64,000 nt of DNA from Arcuatula senhousia (taxonomy: Eukaryota; Mollusca; Bivalvia; Mytilida; Mytilidae): the NCBI GenBank assembly GCA_963971305.1, contig CAXARO010001647.1, forward strand, positions 161,001 to 225,000. Reading direction: 5' to 3'. This document shows positions 47,850 through 60,920 of this stretch, piece by piece. Under the pieces are notes generated by a model. The model had not been told where the DNA came from. It saw only the letters and a list, made by a program, of their open reading frames with translations, and searched no databases. Every line of letters starts with the position of its first letter. Position 1 is the stretch's first letter. The translations under genes and the position numbers were made by a program.

Positions 47850-49066
47850 CCTGTGCCTCCAGCTGCAATGCAAAGAAGGCAGGGGACATCAGTCACCTGC
47901 GATGTTAGGCTGTGCTGAATGCTGTGCTAAGGGATAATGGCATAGGTAGGTGAAAATAACTTTTAGTAGTTTGGAGAGTCTAAAAATTTGACATAAGGTG
48001 TTTTCAAAACTTTCATAGTAAACAGACACTGGTATGAGCATTGAAAATATACAAAAACAAAAAAAACAAAGGACAAAACTTAATATCTGTCCAAGTGTTT
48101 ATCTTGTAATTTTTTCATTAATAAAATTAAAGAAATAAAAGAGTATGTTTGGAAAGGGTCACAAACGGCCTCAATTTCAAATTCAAAACAGCTACAAAAT
48201 AATGCTGCTAGAATGGTCTTTAAATTTAGACTCTATTCTTTATAAAATGTCATAAATTGTGCATGAATTGTTTAATTTCATGAACAACATAGACTTTTAA
48301 GGTTCATCTGTACCTTTCATTATAAATAGCGAAATTTTCTACCTATTTTTTAGTATATACAGAACAAAAACTACAAATAAAATAATAAAATAAAGCATAG
48401 CTGGACCTAGATATGGTAATTTCTGATTCAATTTCTATCAATTTTTCATTTTAAGTTCCTTAAAAATAAAGATCTCGTTTTTTTATTCCTGTTCAGATTT
48501 TGAATTGAAAAAGGACAAAATATCCCTATTGTGTCTCTTACATGAAACGAGGTAAACACTTTTAGTTAAATCCCTTATTGAAAGTTGCATGAAATTTGAG
48601 GTCACAAGAAAGGGTGAAAGTGATATTAGCCTTAAATCAGGTGTTTTTAAAATCGGAGAAAAAAGAGATCTTTAAAATAAAGGATTTTTTCGGGAAGAAT
48701 TCATAGAGAAAAGGTAAGAATTTTTAATATCTAGGTCCAGCTACACTTTATATTTCAATTTTATGTTCAGTTTTGGCTGTGCATATACTGAAAATAGATT
48801 AAAAATAAGACCATGTTTTAAAGAAAGGTACAGATTAACCTTAAAGTTAGTGAACTTCTTTAAAAATCACTATTTTTGACATATTTAGCCTTTTTCTGCA
48901 AAAAATGATTAATGTAATGTTGGCCACATATTCTGACCAAAATTATTAATTAATTAACAAAAATCTATGTTGGTCAGATCATGCAGCCACTTTTGATTAT
49001 GGCATAATAGGGTTGCAAAGGGGTAAAAAATTGAAAAAAATTAAGATTTTTCTTATATTTCTCATA
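47850..49066. other. AT-rich intergenic or intronic DNA
   Basis: No frame or repeat supported. ATATCTAGGTCCAGCT(A/T) occurs in opposite orientations near 48405 and 48728, forming a loose inverted repeat about 330 bp long. Confidence 0.4.
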
Positions 49067-49071
49067 TTTAC

Positions 49072-51015
49072 CAGGGGCGTAGCTAGGCAGAAATGAAGTA
49101 TACGCAAACCTACGGCGAGGGGTCTGGGGGCCGCTCAAGGCCCCCAGTGGGTCCAGGGCAAAGCCCTGGTAGGGGGTCCAGGGGGGGCGAAGCCCCCCGG
49201 AAGCTCCTTGGATTTAGCAAAAACGAAGGCAAAAATCGTTGTTTTCCGTGATAAGGAACCGACCATTTAACTTGAAAGGTGGGCCTTGATTATTCATAAA
49301 AAATATTTTGAGTACAAAAAATATTCTGTCAGCTGAAGTTTTTTAGGGAAAAAAACTTTGTAAAAGGTTTGCTGATATATAAAATTATGCTTTAAGCCTT
49401 ATTATGAAAAAAAATTGTCGTGCCAACATTGAAGGCGGTTGGTTGTTTTAAATTGCCGCTTACTAAATATGCAGGTTGTGTCGTATACACTTACTCAAAA
49501 TCTCATCTTCTTTTTGAAAATAAACAAATAGTTTTTCCTTCCGCGAGAACGAAATCTGATTAGAAAAAAATACAACCAACGCCTCCTTCCTACAAGTTGC
49601 ATGGTCGGTCCCTAAATACAGACTTAAATAAAATCGATATTTTTTGTATAGTTGTTTAATTTTATAAGAAATTAGAACTCTGTGTAGTCATGGTGTTAAG
49701 TTTCCTATCCTGTAGAGATTCTTGACCTATGAATGTTTGTGTTCAAGACGGTATTTTTTCTGTTTCATTTAAAATGGCAAACGTAAATGCAGCACAACGA
49801 TTTTATTTATAATTAAACAAGCCAACAAATTTATTTTTGAATTTATATTTTCAAGTTAAAGCAATGCATACAATTTTTATGTAGATCCCAAGGTTCGTGG
49901 TTCGATCCTCGTACGGGATGAAAATTTCATAAACCAATTTTCTGACTCTCTCTTGACACCATTTGCGAGGATGGTCTCAATGAACGATGCTAGTCCTTCG
50001 GAAGGGATGAAAAAAGGTTGTCCCGTGTTCGTGGAGAGCAATACCCCATGCACGTTAAAGACCCATTTGTAGAGTTTGATAAGAGTAGGGTCAATGGGGG
50101 CCGCTGCAAAGGCCACACTCGCAAATGCTAGCTGGAAAGGTATGTACTACATAAGCATAGAGCTTGTTTCCCAATCCAGGTTCCAATAATATGTTTAATA
50201 AAGAAAAACGATATGGAAAGGTAGAGAGTCACTGAAATCACAATGTTAATGTTACTCAGTCTTACTCCTAGCTGTAGCTGTGTTCTGTCCTTACGGAATT
50301 CTGTGATCTGTTATGGGCACGTTGATCATGGAATAAAGGAAACATCATGTGATCCTATACTGAAAATACGGGATTTCGATCGCCTGGCCATGGCTTCGTC
50401 TTGGTGTTATGGATTTTGAAATTTTTATGCCCCTTTAATACTTACTAAATATGGAAAACTGCACACACAAAAACATGTAAGAACCACTCGCACCCCTTAG
50501 ATAAAGCAGACAAACTTTCAACATGGGATGTGCACAGCTACATTAAGTTATAAAGATTGTGTAACCTGGGTTTCACGAAAATCCATGTGTATGAGTTGAG
50601 GATTAGGAAACAGTATACCCCGAGATATTGGGCGGAATGCTAACTGGCGTGCGTACAATGATTCACCCTATCAAAAGTAGTTACATATACACTTTCAAGC
50701 GGAGGTACATGTATAAAAAGATTGTCAATGCCTCCAAACGACATATGGAGGGGTTAGCTCTAGTTTAAGCCTTTTTTTTATTTTGGAAACGAAAAGTGCG
50801 CCCTTTGACAGTTATTATTATTTACAGGACATAGGTGGGTAAAAAATGTAATATTTGTTATCAACAATTCTGTAGGGGGTGATAGTGGCCAGTGGAGAAA
50901 GGGTGAACAGCAACGATGTCTTGCTAAATTTGATTTAAAAACAGTATTTTTTATTTTTGCTGATTTGACCATGTGTACGCAACTGCGTTTTTGCGTACGG
51001 GTTGCTACGCGCCTG
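49072..51015 (-). mobile_element. 1944-bp non-autonomous transposon, copy B (inverted)
   Basis: Same element as 24272-26215, same length to the base, in opposite orientation, and identical wherever I compared the two by eye. TTTAC is duplicated at 49067-49071 and 51016-51020, different from the ACAAA of copy A, so each copy inserted independently rather than by a segmental duplication. The antisense 79-codon frame (49877-50116) and the SINE-like block are present as in copy A. Confidence 0.92.
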
Positions 51016-51369
51016 TTTACATTTAGGGTGTCATCGAAGGAAACAGCACAATTTTATCACTAGAAAACTATTATATTTGTTTAAAATAGATTTTCTGTGA
51101 GATATTTTCAAAGCTTTCATTTAACATGAAAAATCATCCCAATTACAGGGCCAATTATAAGCATTTGTGAACATACTCCTTTCTCATCATTTAATCATTG
51201 AAATTGAAATATTTGCAAAAAATTGCAAGAGGACTAAAAAAGATGCTTCAACCTCTCACTCCATCGTCACATAGACCATAGACCATAGCTCAAATTATTA
51301 TCCCAGCAGAAAGCCAGACACATGTTTTTTCAAACTCAAATTATTATTACTGCAGAAGCTTTGTCCCCT

Positions 51370-52552
51370 TTTTAGCTCACCTGGACCAAAGGTCCATGTG
51401 AGCTATTACCATCACTTGGCGTCCGTCATCGTTGTCGTCGTCGTCGTCGTCCGTTAACAATTTTTAAAAAATCTTCTTCTCTGAAACTGCTGAACAAAAT
51501 TTCTTCAAACTTGATATGATTGATCCTTAGGGTGTCCTGCACAAAGATTGTGTTCGGTATTTTGATCCGTCAAAAAACATGGCCGCCGTTGCTAAAAATA
51601 GACCAGGGGGGTCAGACTACTGTTTTTGGCTTGTAAATCAAAAAGTATAAGAGATAGATGAAATCTTATGCCACACTACTGCTTCAGCATCAAAAGCTCT
51701 ACAAAAGTCTCCATTGAGTCGAAGTTGACAGATGACCCCTTATGGGAGTTACGGCCCCTTAAAGGTGAAAAATAGCATTTTTTCATGTTTTTGGCCTATG
51801 GAATGAAAACTATTGCAGATAGAGAAAAGCTGTTGCTTGCTTAAATGTTCAGCTCATTTAGCTCTACAAAAGTCTCCATAAGGTCAAAGTTGTCAGATGA
51901 CCCCTTATAGGGATTACGGCCCCTTAAAGGCAAAAAATAGTGTTTTTGGCCTATAGAATGAAAACTATTGCAGATAAAGAAAAGCTGTTGCTTGCTTAAA
52001 TGTTCAGCTCATTTAGCTCTACACAAGTCTCCATATGGTCGAAGTTGTCAGATGACCCCTTATAGGGGTTACAGCCCCTTAAAGGCAAAAAATAGTGTTT
52101 TTGGCCTATGGAATGAAAACTATTGCAGATAGAGAAAAGTTGTTGCTTGCTTAAATGTTCAGCTCATTTAGCTCTACTAAAGTTTCCATAGGGTCAAAGT
52201 TGCCAGATGACCCCTTATAGTGGTTACGGCCCCTTAAAGACAAAAAAAAGTGTTTTTGGCCTAAAGAAAGAAAACTTTTGCAGATAGAGAAAAGATGTTG
52301 CTTGCTTAAATGTTCAGCTTAATTAGCTCTACAAAAGTCTTTTTAGGGTCGAAGTTGTCAGATGACCCCTTTAAGGGGTTATGGCCCTTTAAAGGTGAAA
52401 AATAGTGTTTTTTGCTTTGGAATGAAAACTATTGCAGATAGAGAAAAGCTTTTTATTGCTTAGACATTCAGCTCATTTAGCTATACAAAAGTCTTCAAAG
52501 GGTTGACATTAAGACCAGGTGAGCGATTCAGGCTCCTGGGAGCCTCTTGTTG
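51370..52552 (+). mobile_element. AGCTCACC-type tandem-core element, second CTGG/CCAG copy
   Basis: TTTTTAGCTCACCTGGACCA hairpin, CATCACTTGGCGTCCG, (GTC)n, about five core units of 155 bp (GGCCTATGGAATGAAAACTA near 51791, 51944, 52099, 52258, ...), then GACCAGGTGAGCGATTCAGG, AGGCTCCTGGGAGCCT and CTTGTT. Closest relative of the 36.1-kb copy, but with one or two fewer core units. Confidence 0.9.
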
Positions 52553-52559
52553 TTAAGCT

Positions 52560-53865
52560 TAAATTATTATTCCTACCAACAACCAACAAAATGATGGATG
52601 TGGTTATTGTAAAATCCTGACTCCAAAAAGAAATAAAATAAAAAAAAATATATGCATTAATTTGATTTAATAACATAAGACAGAAGACTTTAGTAGAGTG
52701 CTGGTCTTCTACAGGAGTGTTGTTGAGAAGTCACCATGTGTTTGTAAATAGTTTTGTATATATTTTATATTGTTTTTTTTCTGTTTATCTTATTGATAAA
52801 AAAAACACACAAAACCCCCTTAAAAACAAATTGTATATTCTGTATGTATTGACATATTCATTACAGTAAAACTTGGTTATAACGAATTTCAGGGGAACAG
52901 GGAAAACATATATAAGCATAATTCCTTGTATTAATATAACAAACTTTGTTGCTTAAAATTTTAAATGCTTAGCTTAATAGAGCTTTCCAATGTTTTCATT
53001 GTCATGATGGGATGTTGGTAAAGTTAAATAGTGTTACATTAAGTCATAGAAACCAGATGAGCTATTCAGGCTCCTGTGAGCCTCTTGTTTCTATAACAGA
53101 TTTGTAAGCTACTATTAATCCTATGCTTTCAATATTTGATATGCACCTTAAGGTAGGTGTATTATCAGATGGGATGCTTTTCTAGGTTTGTCACTTACCT
53201 ACTTCCTGTTTGACCAGCTGACTTAAGACATTTTTAAGGGTCAAGAAAGGGAAATTTTTCGTACAAGATTGTTTACATACATCTATTTGTAGGCTTTAGA
53301 TATTCAATATGGAGCTTCAAGTAGGGGTATCATATGGTAAGAAGCATTTACAGGTCTGTCACTTATCTGCTTCCTGTTTGAAATATTTGCCGCTCTGTGG
53401 GGGACTTGCTAATTTCCTGTTCAGTGTGTCAAATCGGTAATGAGGAATCTATTTGGAGTGGCCTAAGGTCAATTTTAACACCATCCTGTAAATTGACATC
53501 TAATATTTAACAAATTATATTAAGACTTTCTCTACTCTTGTCATTTTCAAAAACAGCAATCTTGATTTAACAAAATTAATAAAAAAAACAATTTTAAAAC
53601 AGATAACATAGCTTTATAAAATTAAAAGTTAGATTACTACAATCACCATTTAAACAAATTTATAGCATAGAACATGCTTTGAGACTACACAAACAAAAAA
53701 AAAACACAAAATTAAATCCAAAGTGTATTGTTAAATTTTCTGCATGCTAAAAAATTGATACACACAAAAATTAATGAATTAAGAGATTTACACCATAAAA
53801 ATGGAAATTGAGCATAATTATTGAATTACTATTTACCTAAATATTATATTGCATTTTTTTTTCAG
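52560..53865. other. AT-rich DNA with a stray 3' element end
   Basis: CCAGATGAGCTATTCAGG and AGGCTCCTGTGAGCCT with CTTGTT near 53050-53092 are the 3' terminus of another AGCTCACC-type element whose body is not recognisable. 53090-53400 resembles a further tandem-core remnant (CACTTACCTACTTCCTGTTTG twice). Confidence 0.5.
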
Positions 53866-55238
53866 AGCCAACCAAGTGGTTTCATATCTAGGTATTAAGG
53901 TCAGGTTGTTGAACATGATCATCTACTTCAAAATGTGCCACATGATAAGAAGATGAAGAGTGTGACAGGTAAATGAACAGGTAACTACAGCCATGACAGC
54001 AGGGTGAAAGCATGGTTTCATAATTATTTGTTGGGTGTCAATTTTCTATTGTCAAGGGTGACCTTGAACCACAAAATTCGATACCCCAAGAAAATGACAT
54101 TTGATATTGATCTGTTTGTTGCAGCTTTCAGAACTATGAATTTATAAGTATCCACTCGCTGATAATTTTTCATCAAACCATGAAAATCAAAGAATCTACA
54201 CACATTATTTGCTTTTGGTCCATGTGCACAATATGACAATACTTCCTGTTAATCTAACACTTAGGTTATTACACATTTTTTAACATAGATGCAAATTTCT
54301 ATCAAACAGTTTTCTAAGCAACAATATAATGCAGCCTTGATATGCGAGCGAAGCATTGTACAGAGTCTGCCAAATTGCACGTGCATATATAGTCATGCGC
54401 AGAAAATGGTGGGAGTTCTGTCAATCAATTTTCGTAACTTTTCATAACACAGATTCATTAAAATAAAGTGATCAGAAACTGTTTTTCTACATATGTATGA
54501 TAATTTGGTCCTACCTGATCTGAAAATAAAATCCTAATACATCCTTATCCTATGTGGTTCCTCAACCTGACAAAGTTAAATGATCATTTGGATACGTCGT
54601 CATTTTCCACCAGGTTTCTAAATCAATTTTGTCGAATGATATGATGTGACTGAAGGATCGATAAAGTTATGGATGATAATGTCCCGTCCGCAAACCATAT
54701 TTTTGCGGTATTACGGATAATACATTTTTTTCAAATAAATTATTAAATTTTTATCCAAAAGTGGACCCTCTTAGCTATTGATCTAGCCGAGGGTATTTTG
54801 ACATTTTTTCCAGATCCAATTAAGTTTAAACCTAGTTTTGGTTGCACCTATTATTTATTTTGTATCTTCGCGAGCTTTTAGGGCAGAGCCATTATCATAT
54901 TATTTATAATTAAGCTTTTATTTTAAACAAGAAAATATCAGGTAGGAGCACTTAATAACTGTGACGTCATGCGATGAAATGTGGGATAATTTATGACGTC
55001 ATGTGAGGATATTGTACTGAAAACAGGTAAATTGTGTTTATTTTTTAATTACAAATAAAAAGAATTTTATATACTTTCCTTTTTGATACTTTCTACATGT
55101 AGACTTGTTTCAGACTCACCTAGATATAGATAGTATCAAAAAGGAAAGTACATAGTATTCTCTATAAATGGCAGGGCCTTAACTATGTTATGAGCATACT
55201 CTTCTGCTAATTGTTTCTGTATTCAATTATAATTTCAG

Positions 55239-55324
55239 ATTATTGGTATGTTCAAACTGGTAGTGGCAGAGTTTCTGGTGAATTTAAAAACAAAGGCAAA
55301 GTTGTGGGAAAGTTGAGTCTCTAA
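55239..55324 (+). CDS. Candidate exon, unrecognised
   Basis: Acceptor TTATAATTTCAG ends at 55238. The frame YWYVQTGSGRVSGEF...GKLSL runs to TAA at 55322-55324; a donor-like GTGAGC follows at 55330. Protein-like but only 27 codons. No family assigned. Confidence 0.25.
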
Positions 55325-56091
55325 TTACGGTGAGCTGGCTATTATGAATTTGTGTGAACATGTAGCAACTAATGAATAATGTAATCTTATGTGTCTTAGT
55401 ACTTAATTATGTAATTATGTAGGAAAGTAGATGCCGTATATTGGGTTATTTTCGTGGTGGTTTCATTTTCGCGGATTGAAAGTAATCGCGAAAATAAATC
55501 CCATGAAATTATCGACTTAATGCAGTTCATATACAAACAAATTCACAAACTGGGAAATAAAACCCACAAAATTTTTTCACATACATTATGACACCAAAAC
55601 CGCAAAAAAAATTATCCCCGAAAAAATAACTCGCTATATGGTACATAAATAACACAAAATAGAATGAAAAGATGTAACTGCAATATTGGCAATATTGTAG
55701 CATTAATAAAAATATCAAAGTTTTATTGCAAATATCCTAATACTTGTTTCATCAATGAGAATCTGTAGCTATAGTATAAAATGGTGAAATGCTGAATAAT
55801 TTGGGATGGCACTGATGTAGAAAAATTTTATTTAGTAATAAGTCTTGATATTTAATATGCAGTATGTGACACCAGTTGAAAAGTTGTATATTGTAGTAAA
55901 ATATCCAACTTAATATGATATTCTATGCCTAATTTAGCCATATTGATAGGGTCAAGAATGTGTAGGCATAATAGAAAAAAATGAGATGTGGAATAAATTT
56001 ATGCAACACAACCTACATAATCTAGCAACAATTTAAAATCCACAATGGAAGAGGGCCTATAGTTTTTTTACTTTCTACAACCATTTCTCCC

Positions 56092-56142
56092 TCCATCCAT
56101 CCATCCATCCATCCATTCATCCATCCATCCATCCATCAACCA
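56092..56142. repeat. (CATC)n microsatellite
   Basis: Twelve or so CATC/CATT units following TTTCTCCC. Confidence 0.95.
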
Positions 56143-56259
56143 TTTTTGGTGATTGCTAAAACTTAAACTATATGGAAAAGAGATTTTATACTGCTATGAA
56201 AATTTCATAAAAATGTGTTGAATGGTTTTGATAATACATAGAATTCAAGCTCTTCAAGG

Positions 56260-56950
56260 TTTTGTCTCGACAGCCAGACACAGGTATAACCTTCTGGCGG
56301 CAGCATTTAAAACTGTTTTGTAAGACTTGTGTAATAATTGAATTACTTGAAATGTATAGTTGCTAGGCGTCTGATATATGTTTTATAGAAAGTTCTGGTG
56401 GTCTATGCAACTGTCACCATGCTGTGTGACCCTGGCCCCATTTTCATGCTCCAGACCGAAAACTTAATTCTTTATAAGACTTGTGGAATATGAATTTCTT
56501 AAAAGTTATAATAGCTAGGCATCTGGTATTTGGTAGACAGACACTTAAGGTGATGGTCTACACAATTGTCACCAAGCCGTGTGACCCTGGTAACATTTTT
56601 ACGCTTCAGTGACTTTTTGAAGTTGGGTCTTTTTTTCATGCTGTAAACGTCTTTGTAAGACTTCTTGGGAAAATGAATTTCTTTGAAAAAAGTATAATAG
56701 GTAGGCATCTGATCTTAAGGATGTTGATGAAGGAAATTCAGGTTTTTGAGTCCATAATCATGTAATCTGACCTTGATGTCATTTCAACACTAAACGACTA
56801 TTGTTTTTTTGTGTTTCATGTTAAGTCTGTTAATATCTAGAATCATTTTGGTTGATCCACAGGAAAATGTCAATAACTTATGGATAAATAGTTGAATAAG
56901 TTGGTATTCTGATAGTGCCAGCAAGCAAGTCATATGAAAATGTTGTTGTT
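56260..56950 (+). mobile_element. Degenerate GTCTCGCC-type tandem-core element
   Basis: TTTTGTCTCGACAGCCAGACACAGGTATAACC, then two or three core units of about 180 bp related to those of the 32.8-kb element (TATAATAGCTAGGCATCTG), then GATAGTGCCAGCAAGCAAGTCAT and a TTGTTGTT end. An old copy. Confidence 0.75.
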
Positions 56951-57139
56951 ACAATTTTCTCAGCCAACTATGTGGTATTTTGTATACAGCATCAGGGTGC
57001 AATCCCATAAAGTAGAATTTGATTTCAGGTCTGTTGTTCAGCACGTCCTGTTTAAAGAAATCTAACCATTTTTGTTGTTACTTTTTATCTGAAAAATGGT
57101 GTTTCTGTCATTGATATATAGGTGTCTTTATATTTACAG

Positions 57140-58320
57140 GCTACTTACAAGACATCAGAATAGCTATAAAGAGTTGAAGGCTGATGATACACGAGTGATT
57201 AAAAAAGACAGTGTGCATGAAGACCATTGATGTTCCTGTGTATATAATTCTGTATGTTTTGTCAGACATTTCCTTTTTGTCATGTATATTTTTTGCTTTT
57301 TAATGTGAATTTATACTGATAATTTTTGAAATTTTACTTTGGAGTAAACAGTAATAATGATTTTGATTTATTAACCGTAAGCTGAACTTTACATTGAATA
57401 GTCCATGAAACAAATATTGTCATGAAACATTAAGTACATGAAGTCCTCCAACGGCAAGTCTATTTTACGTGTATTGTGAAAGGTGTTTGACAAAGATTAT
57501 AGTTTATTGAAGATGAAATATTCCTCCTTTACTGAAATGAACTTTTTTTGCTCTATCCTAAATATTTGTTATCTTTACATAACTATTCACAAAAACATTT
57601 AACAAAAATATTTCATGCCCCATCTTTGAAAGTAGAAAGGTAGGCCTATATTGTTTTTATCCTTAAAAAAATAGATTTAACTCTCAGGTGAAATTATTTT
57701 GTTTGTTTTACCATGGGCATAATGTCTTTTTGATTCATGTTACATTTTGTAGCTTTACATGAGCTAGGTATTGTATTATTTTCAACATCACTTTACTTTT
57801 AACATCACTTACTTACATGTATCATAAATTGTACTGTTTTCATTTTACCTGTACTTGCTAAAAAATCTGCATGCAATTTAATCACACTTTGCAATGCATT
57901 TATGAAATAGATGTAACTGTTAACATTTTTGGTCTATAAAATAATAAACTAAATTTTCATGGTGTACAGTAAATAATTTGAAATGGATAGGTCTTGTTTA
58001 TAAAACCCAATGAAATTTTACAAAGTACATGTATTACTTTCGTAATTAAGAGAAAATGATTTTAATTTTCTTGCGAGGCAAAAGGAACTTAATATTTTGA
58101 AACACTGTTTAAAGTAATATTGTAGAATTGTTTTAAAACATAATTTAATATTTTCCACAGTTTGTTTTGATGATATCATTTAAATTCAAATCATCTTTTA
58201 TATATTGAGTCACTTAGTTAATCTTTTTATGAATTTATATTTAAGGTTTTTAATCTATTTTTTAATTGCTGACATTGTATATTTATGAGTATTTATGAAT
58301 AAATATTTTAACAAATTTGT
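57140..58320 (+). CDS. Candidate terminal exon with 3' UTR and polyA signal
   Basis: Acceptor TATATTTACAG ends at 57139. From 57141 the frame LLTRHQNSYKELKADD...VHEDH gives 29 highly polar codons to TGA at 57228-57230. A long AT-rich UTR follows with AATAAA at 58298-58303, so the transcript probably ends near 58320. The preceding exon is unknown; 55239 is one candidate, but its stop makes direct joining unlikely. Function not recognisable. Confidence 0.35.
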
Positions 58321-58563
58321 GTACTTTTTTGGCTGCAAATGCATGCAATGTGACCAATGTAATTTTTAAGAAGTTTTCTAAAAGGTTCAAGGGACACCAA
58401 CAAAGTTGATGTTATTCAAAGAAAGAAAGATAACTCTTATTGTGAAATAAATCTGCATGTACACTAGCTTCACTTGGTTACCTTCACATAGAACATTATT
58501 ATTTTTGTATTGTACATTGGTATTCATATAAAACTGTCATTTTGCTTTGTATTCATTGTCTAG

Positions 58564-58944
58564 TTATACCCCCACTCGTAAGAAATGGGAGGCTATATTA
58601 CAACACCTTATCTGTCCTTCCCTCTGTTTGGTGGCTGGCACAATATCTCTGCTACTACTGAAGGGATAGATTTTAAATTTGGTAAACAGCTTTAGCATGA
58701 TGGATGTACATTTTCTTTACTTTCTTCAGTCAATGATCTACTTCCTGTTTTCCAAGCCATCTTAGACTTTTTTAGGGTAAAAAATGGAAAAAGATTTCTC
58801 TGCTTCTACTGAAGGGATTTATGGGATATACAGCTTTAGTATAATGATATGTATTATGGCTTACTTTGCCAGCTCAATTCATAATCTACTGCCTGTTTTC
58901 TGAATGTTCGGTTGAGGGTATGCTTAGTAGGACTTAATGTTTCA
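58564..58944 (+). mobile_element. ATACCCCCACTCG-type tandem-core element, degenerate
   Basis: TTATACCCCCACTCGTAAGAAATGGGAGGC start, CTTATCTGTCC, two core units with TCTCTGCTTCTACTGAAGG, and a GGTTGAGGGTATGCTTAG 3' end. Relative of 41876-42439. Confidence 0.75.
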
Positions 58945-58949
58945 TTTGG

Positions 58950-60855
58950 CCTTTCAAAATTGAGTCCTTAAGTTTGTTGGAGCATTTAAAAGAAAACACC
59001 ATTTGTATTAATGTATTTAGGTGTATATTTATGGTAGAATCATTACTGTTATGGATAAAAAATTAAAAGAAGGATGACCTTTGTGACTCTTCAGTAATTG
59101 TGACTTAAGGTTGTAATGAAATAATCAAGAAACAGTGGTTTTATTAAAAATCTTTTGTTATTGGAGTGAAAATCTAGCCAAAAGGTTAAGGAATTTATGT
59201 TTGCAAAAGATATATAATTGGTAACCGGAAGAGTTGAATCATACACAAGCAAAGGAAGCATTTTTTTACAGCACAATGCATGGACTTTAATTTCACTAAC
59301 TACCTGCATGCATGCATGTATATTTATGTCTTACTCACATCATTTCATCATGGTTTTATACTTTCAAAGAACACCAGGTTAGAAAAGAGTAGTAACACAT
59401 TTTCCTGACTCGGTAAAAGAGGTGAAATAAGTCCCTGCTAATGACACGGTAGTAGTATTGTAACACCTCAATCTGTGCCCTTAAATCAACCAATGTAACT
59501 GCTATTGTGAACATTTATCTGGAGGTTTTGTAAGATTGTGGCATTTAAAAAATAAATGTTCATAAAAAACCCAATGAAATGCATAGTGGTAAAAAACTAT
59601 TATGAACCTTCTGGAAAAATCACAGACATCTTTAGATGGTTGGAAATGGTTAGCAGTTCCTAATGAGCAAAACCAGTCGCAAAGTAAAGCAAAGAAATAT
59701 AGTAATCCATTTTATGGGTCCCCTGCATTAGAATACATATTTCAGCTAATTTATACATAAGATATGTGGACAAAATGATAAGACATCATAAAGAAGAAAA
59801 AAGAGGTCCACGAGGAAAGCAGCACAGCATTGACACCATATTAAGGTTTGTTTTATGGATTTATGTCAATGTCAAGATGACACTGATGCCCGGCTGGGAA
59901 ATAAAATGAAACTGTTATTTTAACAAAATTTGCTAAATCCGGTGGCCGTATCAATGGCAATGAAATGTGATGAATTACAAATACCAAAACGCGGGTATAA
60001 ACGAGTAATTTGGATATGCTATATATCGATATTTCAAGGAGTAACCTCTCGTCAGTAGCATTTAAACCAAAACATTGGAAGGTCAAAATCCAAAACAGTT
60101 GAAAACGAAAAGTACTCAAAACCAAAACGTTCGAACAAGGAAGCCAAATCCAGCACCGAGGATATCGACCATGTGCATTACAAGGAAAGAAACCTGGTGT
60201 TTTCATCAATTTTGAATTTAACAATCGGAAATTTCAGCGACAATATATTAGAAATTTTAATATTTGTTTTAAATGGCAGATTGAAGGAGGAGTAATAAAT
60301 TTAGTTTGAATGTTTACAATATCTACATCCTAAGTTTAGTTTAAAATATGTTACTTTAAATACCCTAATGAATGCCAAATACCTAACTAAAATGGTGGTT
60401 GATAATCAATGTGGTGTTATAGATTTTATCTTATGCAAAAAAATTACACATCACCTTTTATGTTAGCAATAATTAGACCTTTCTGATAAGCTTAAAAGTT
60501 TTACAATCAATTATGATAGATTATTTACATTTATCATGTTTGATTTACGTAAATTAAAAAATAATTAAGAATTAAAGGGACATAATTATTGAATAGTGAA
60601 AATGCAAAGGTCATTGATACAATTGCTTCCGGTTCGGCATCCTGAAAAAATTAAAATAATAAAAACATTTTACTTTTATAAAAATAGTCCACTATTTATT
60701 TAATTTCTATTTATACAAAACTATTTGTATATTAAACAATCATTGTTAAACTATATAGATAACACAGAACATAATGAGAGATATTTAAAAAAGAGGCAAA
60801 AAAGGAAAATACAATTTTATTTTTAAAATAGCAATCTTAATCCGCCGATTTGGTC
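58950..60855. other. AT-rich intergenic DNA before the rDNA junction
   Basis: A 123-codon minus-strand frame (60224-59853) is the longest here; it starts at ATG but has odd composition (many F, L, I, C) and no recognisable motif, so I leave it uncalled. Nothing else supported. Confidence 0.4.
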
Positions 60856-60859
60856 GGGT

Positions 60860-60919
60860 GTCCGCGGAGGCCAAGGTATGGACTGAAAATGGGCAAAGTT
60901 TGACGGCTGGTAACTTTTT
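60860..60919. repeat. rDNA spacer segment fused to the cut 18S end
   Basis: GTCCGCGGA...TGAAAATGGGCAAAGTTTGA and the following CGGCTGGTAACTTTT match 63428-63486 in the same orientation (perfect over the last 35 bp). The match ends where the 18S sequence starts. Confidence 0.85.
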
Positions 60920-60920
60920 A

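Noticed and set aside
59853..60224. 123-codon minus-strand frame
   Set aside because: Composition rich in F, L, I and C without a clear domain or signal; no neighbour or splice support. Worth a database check but not callable.
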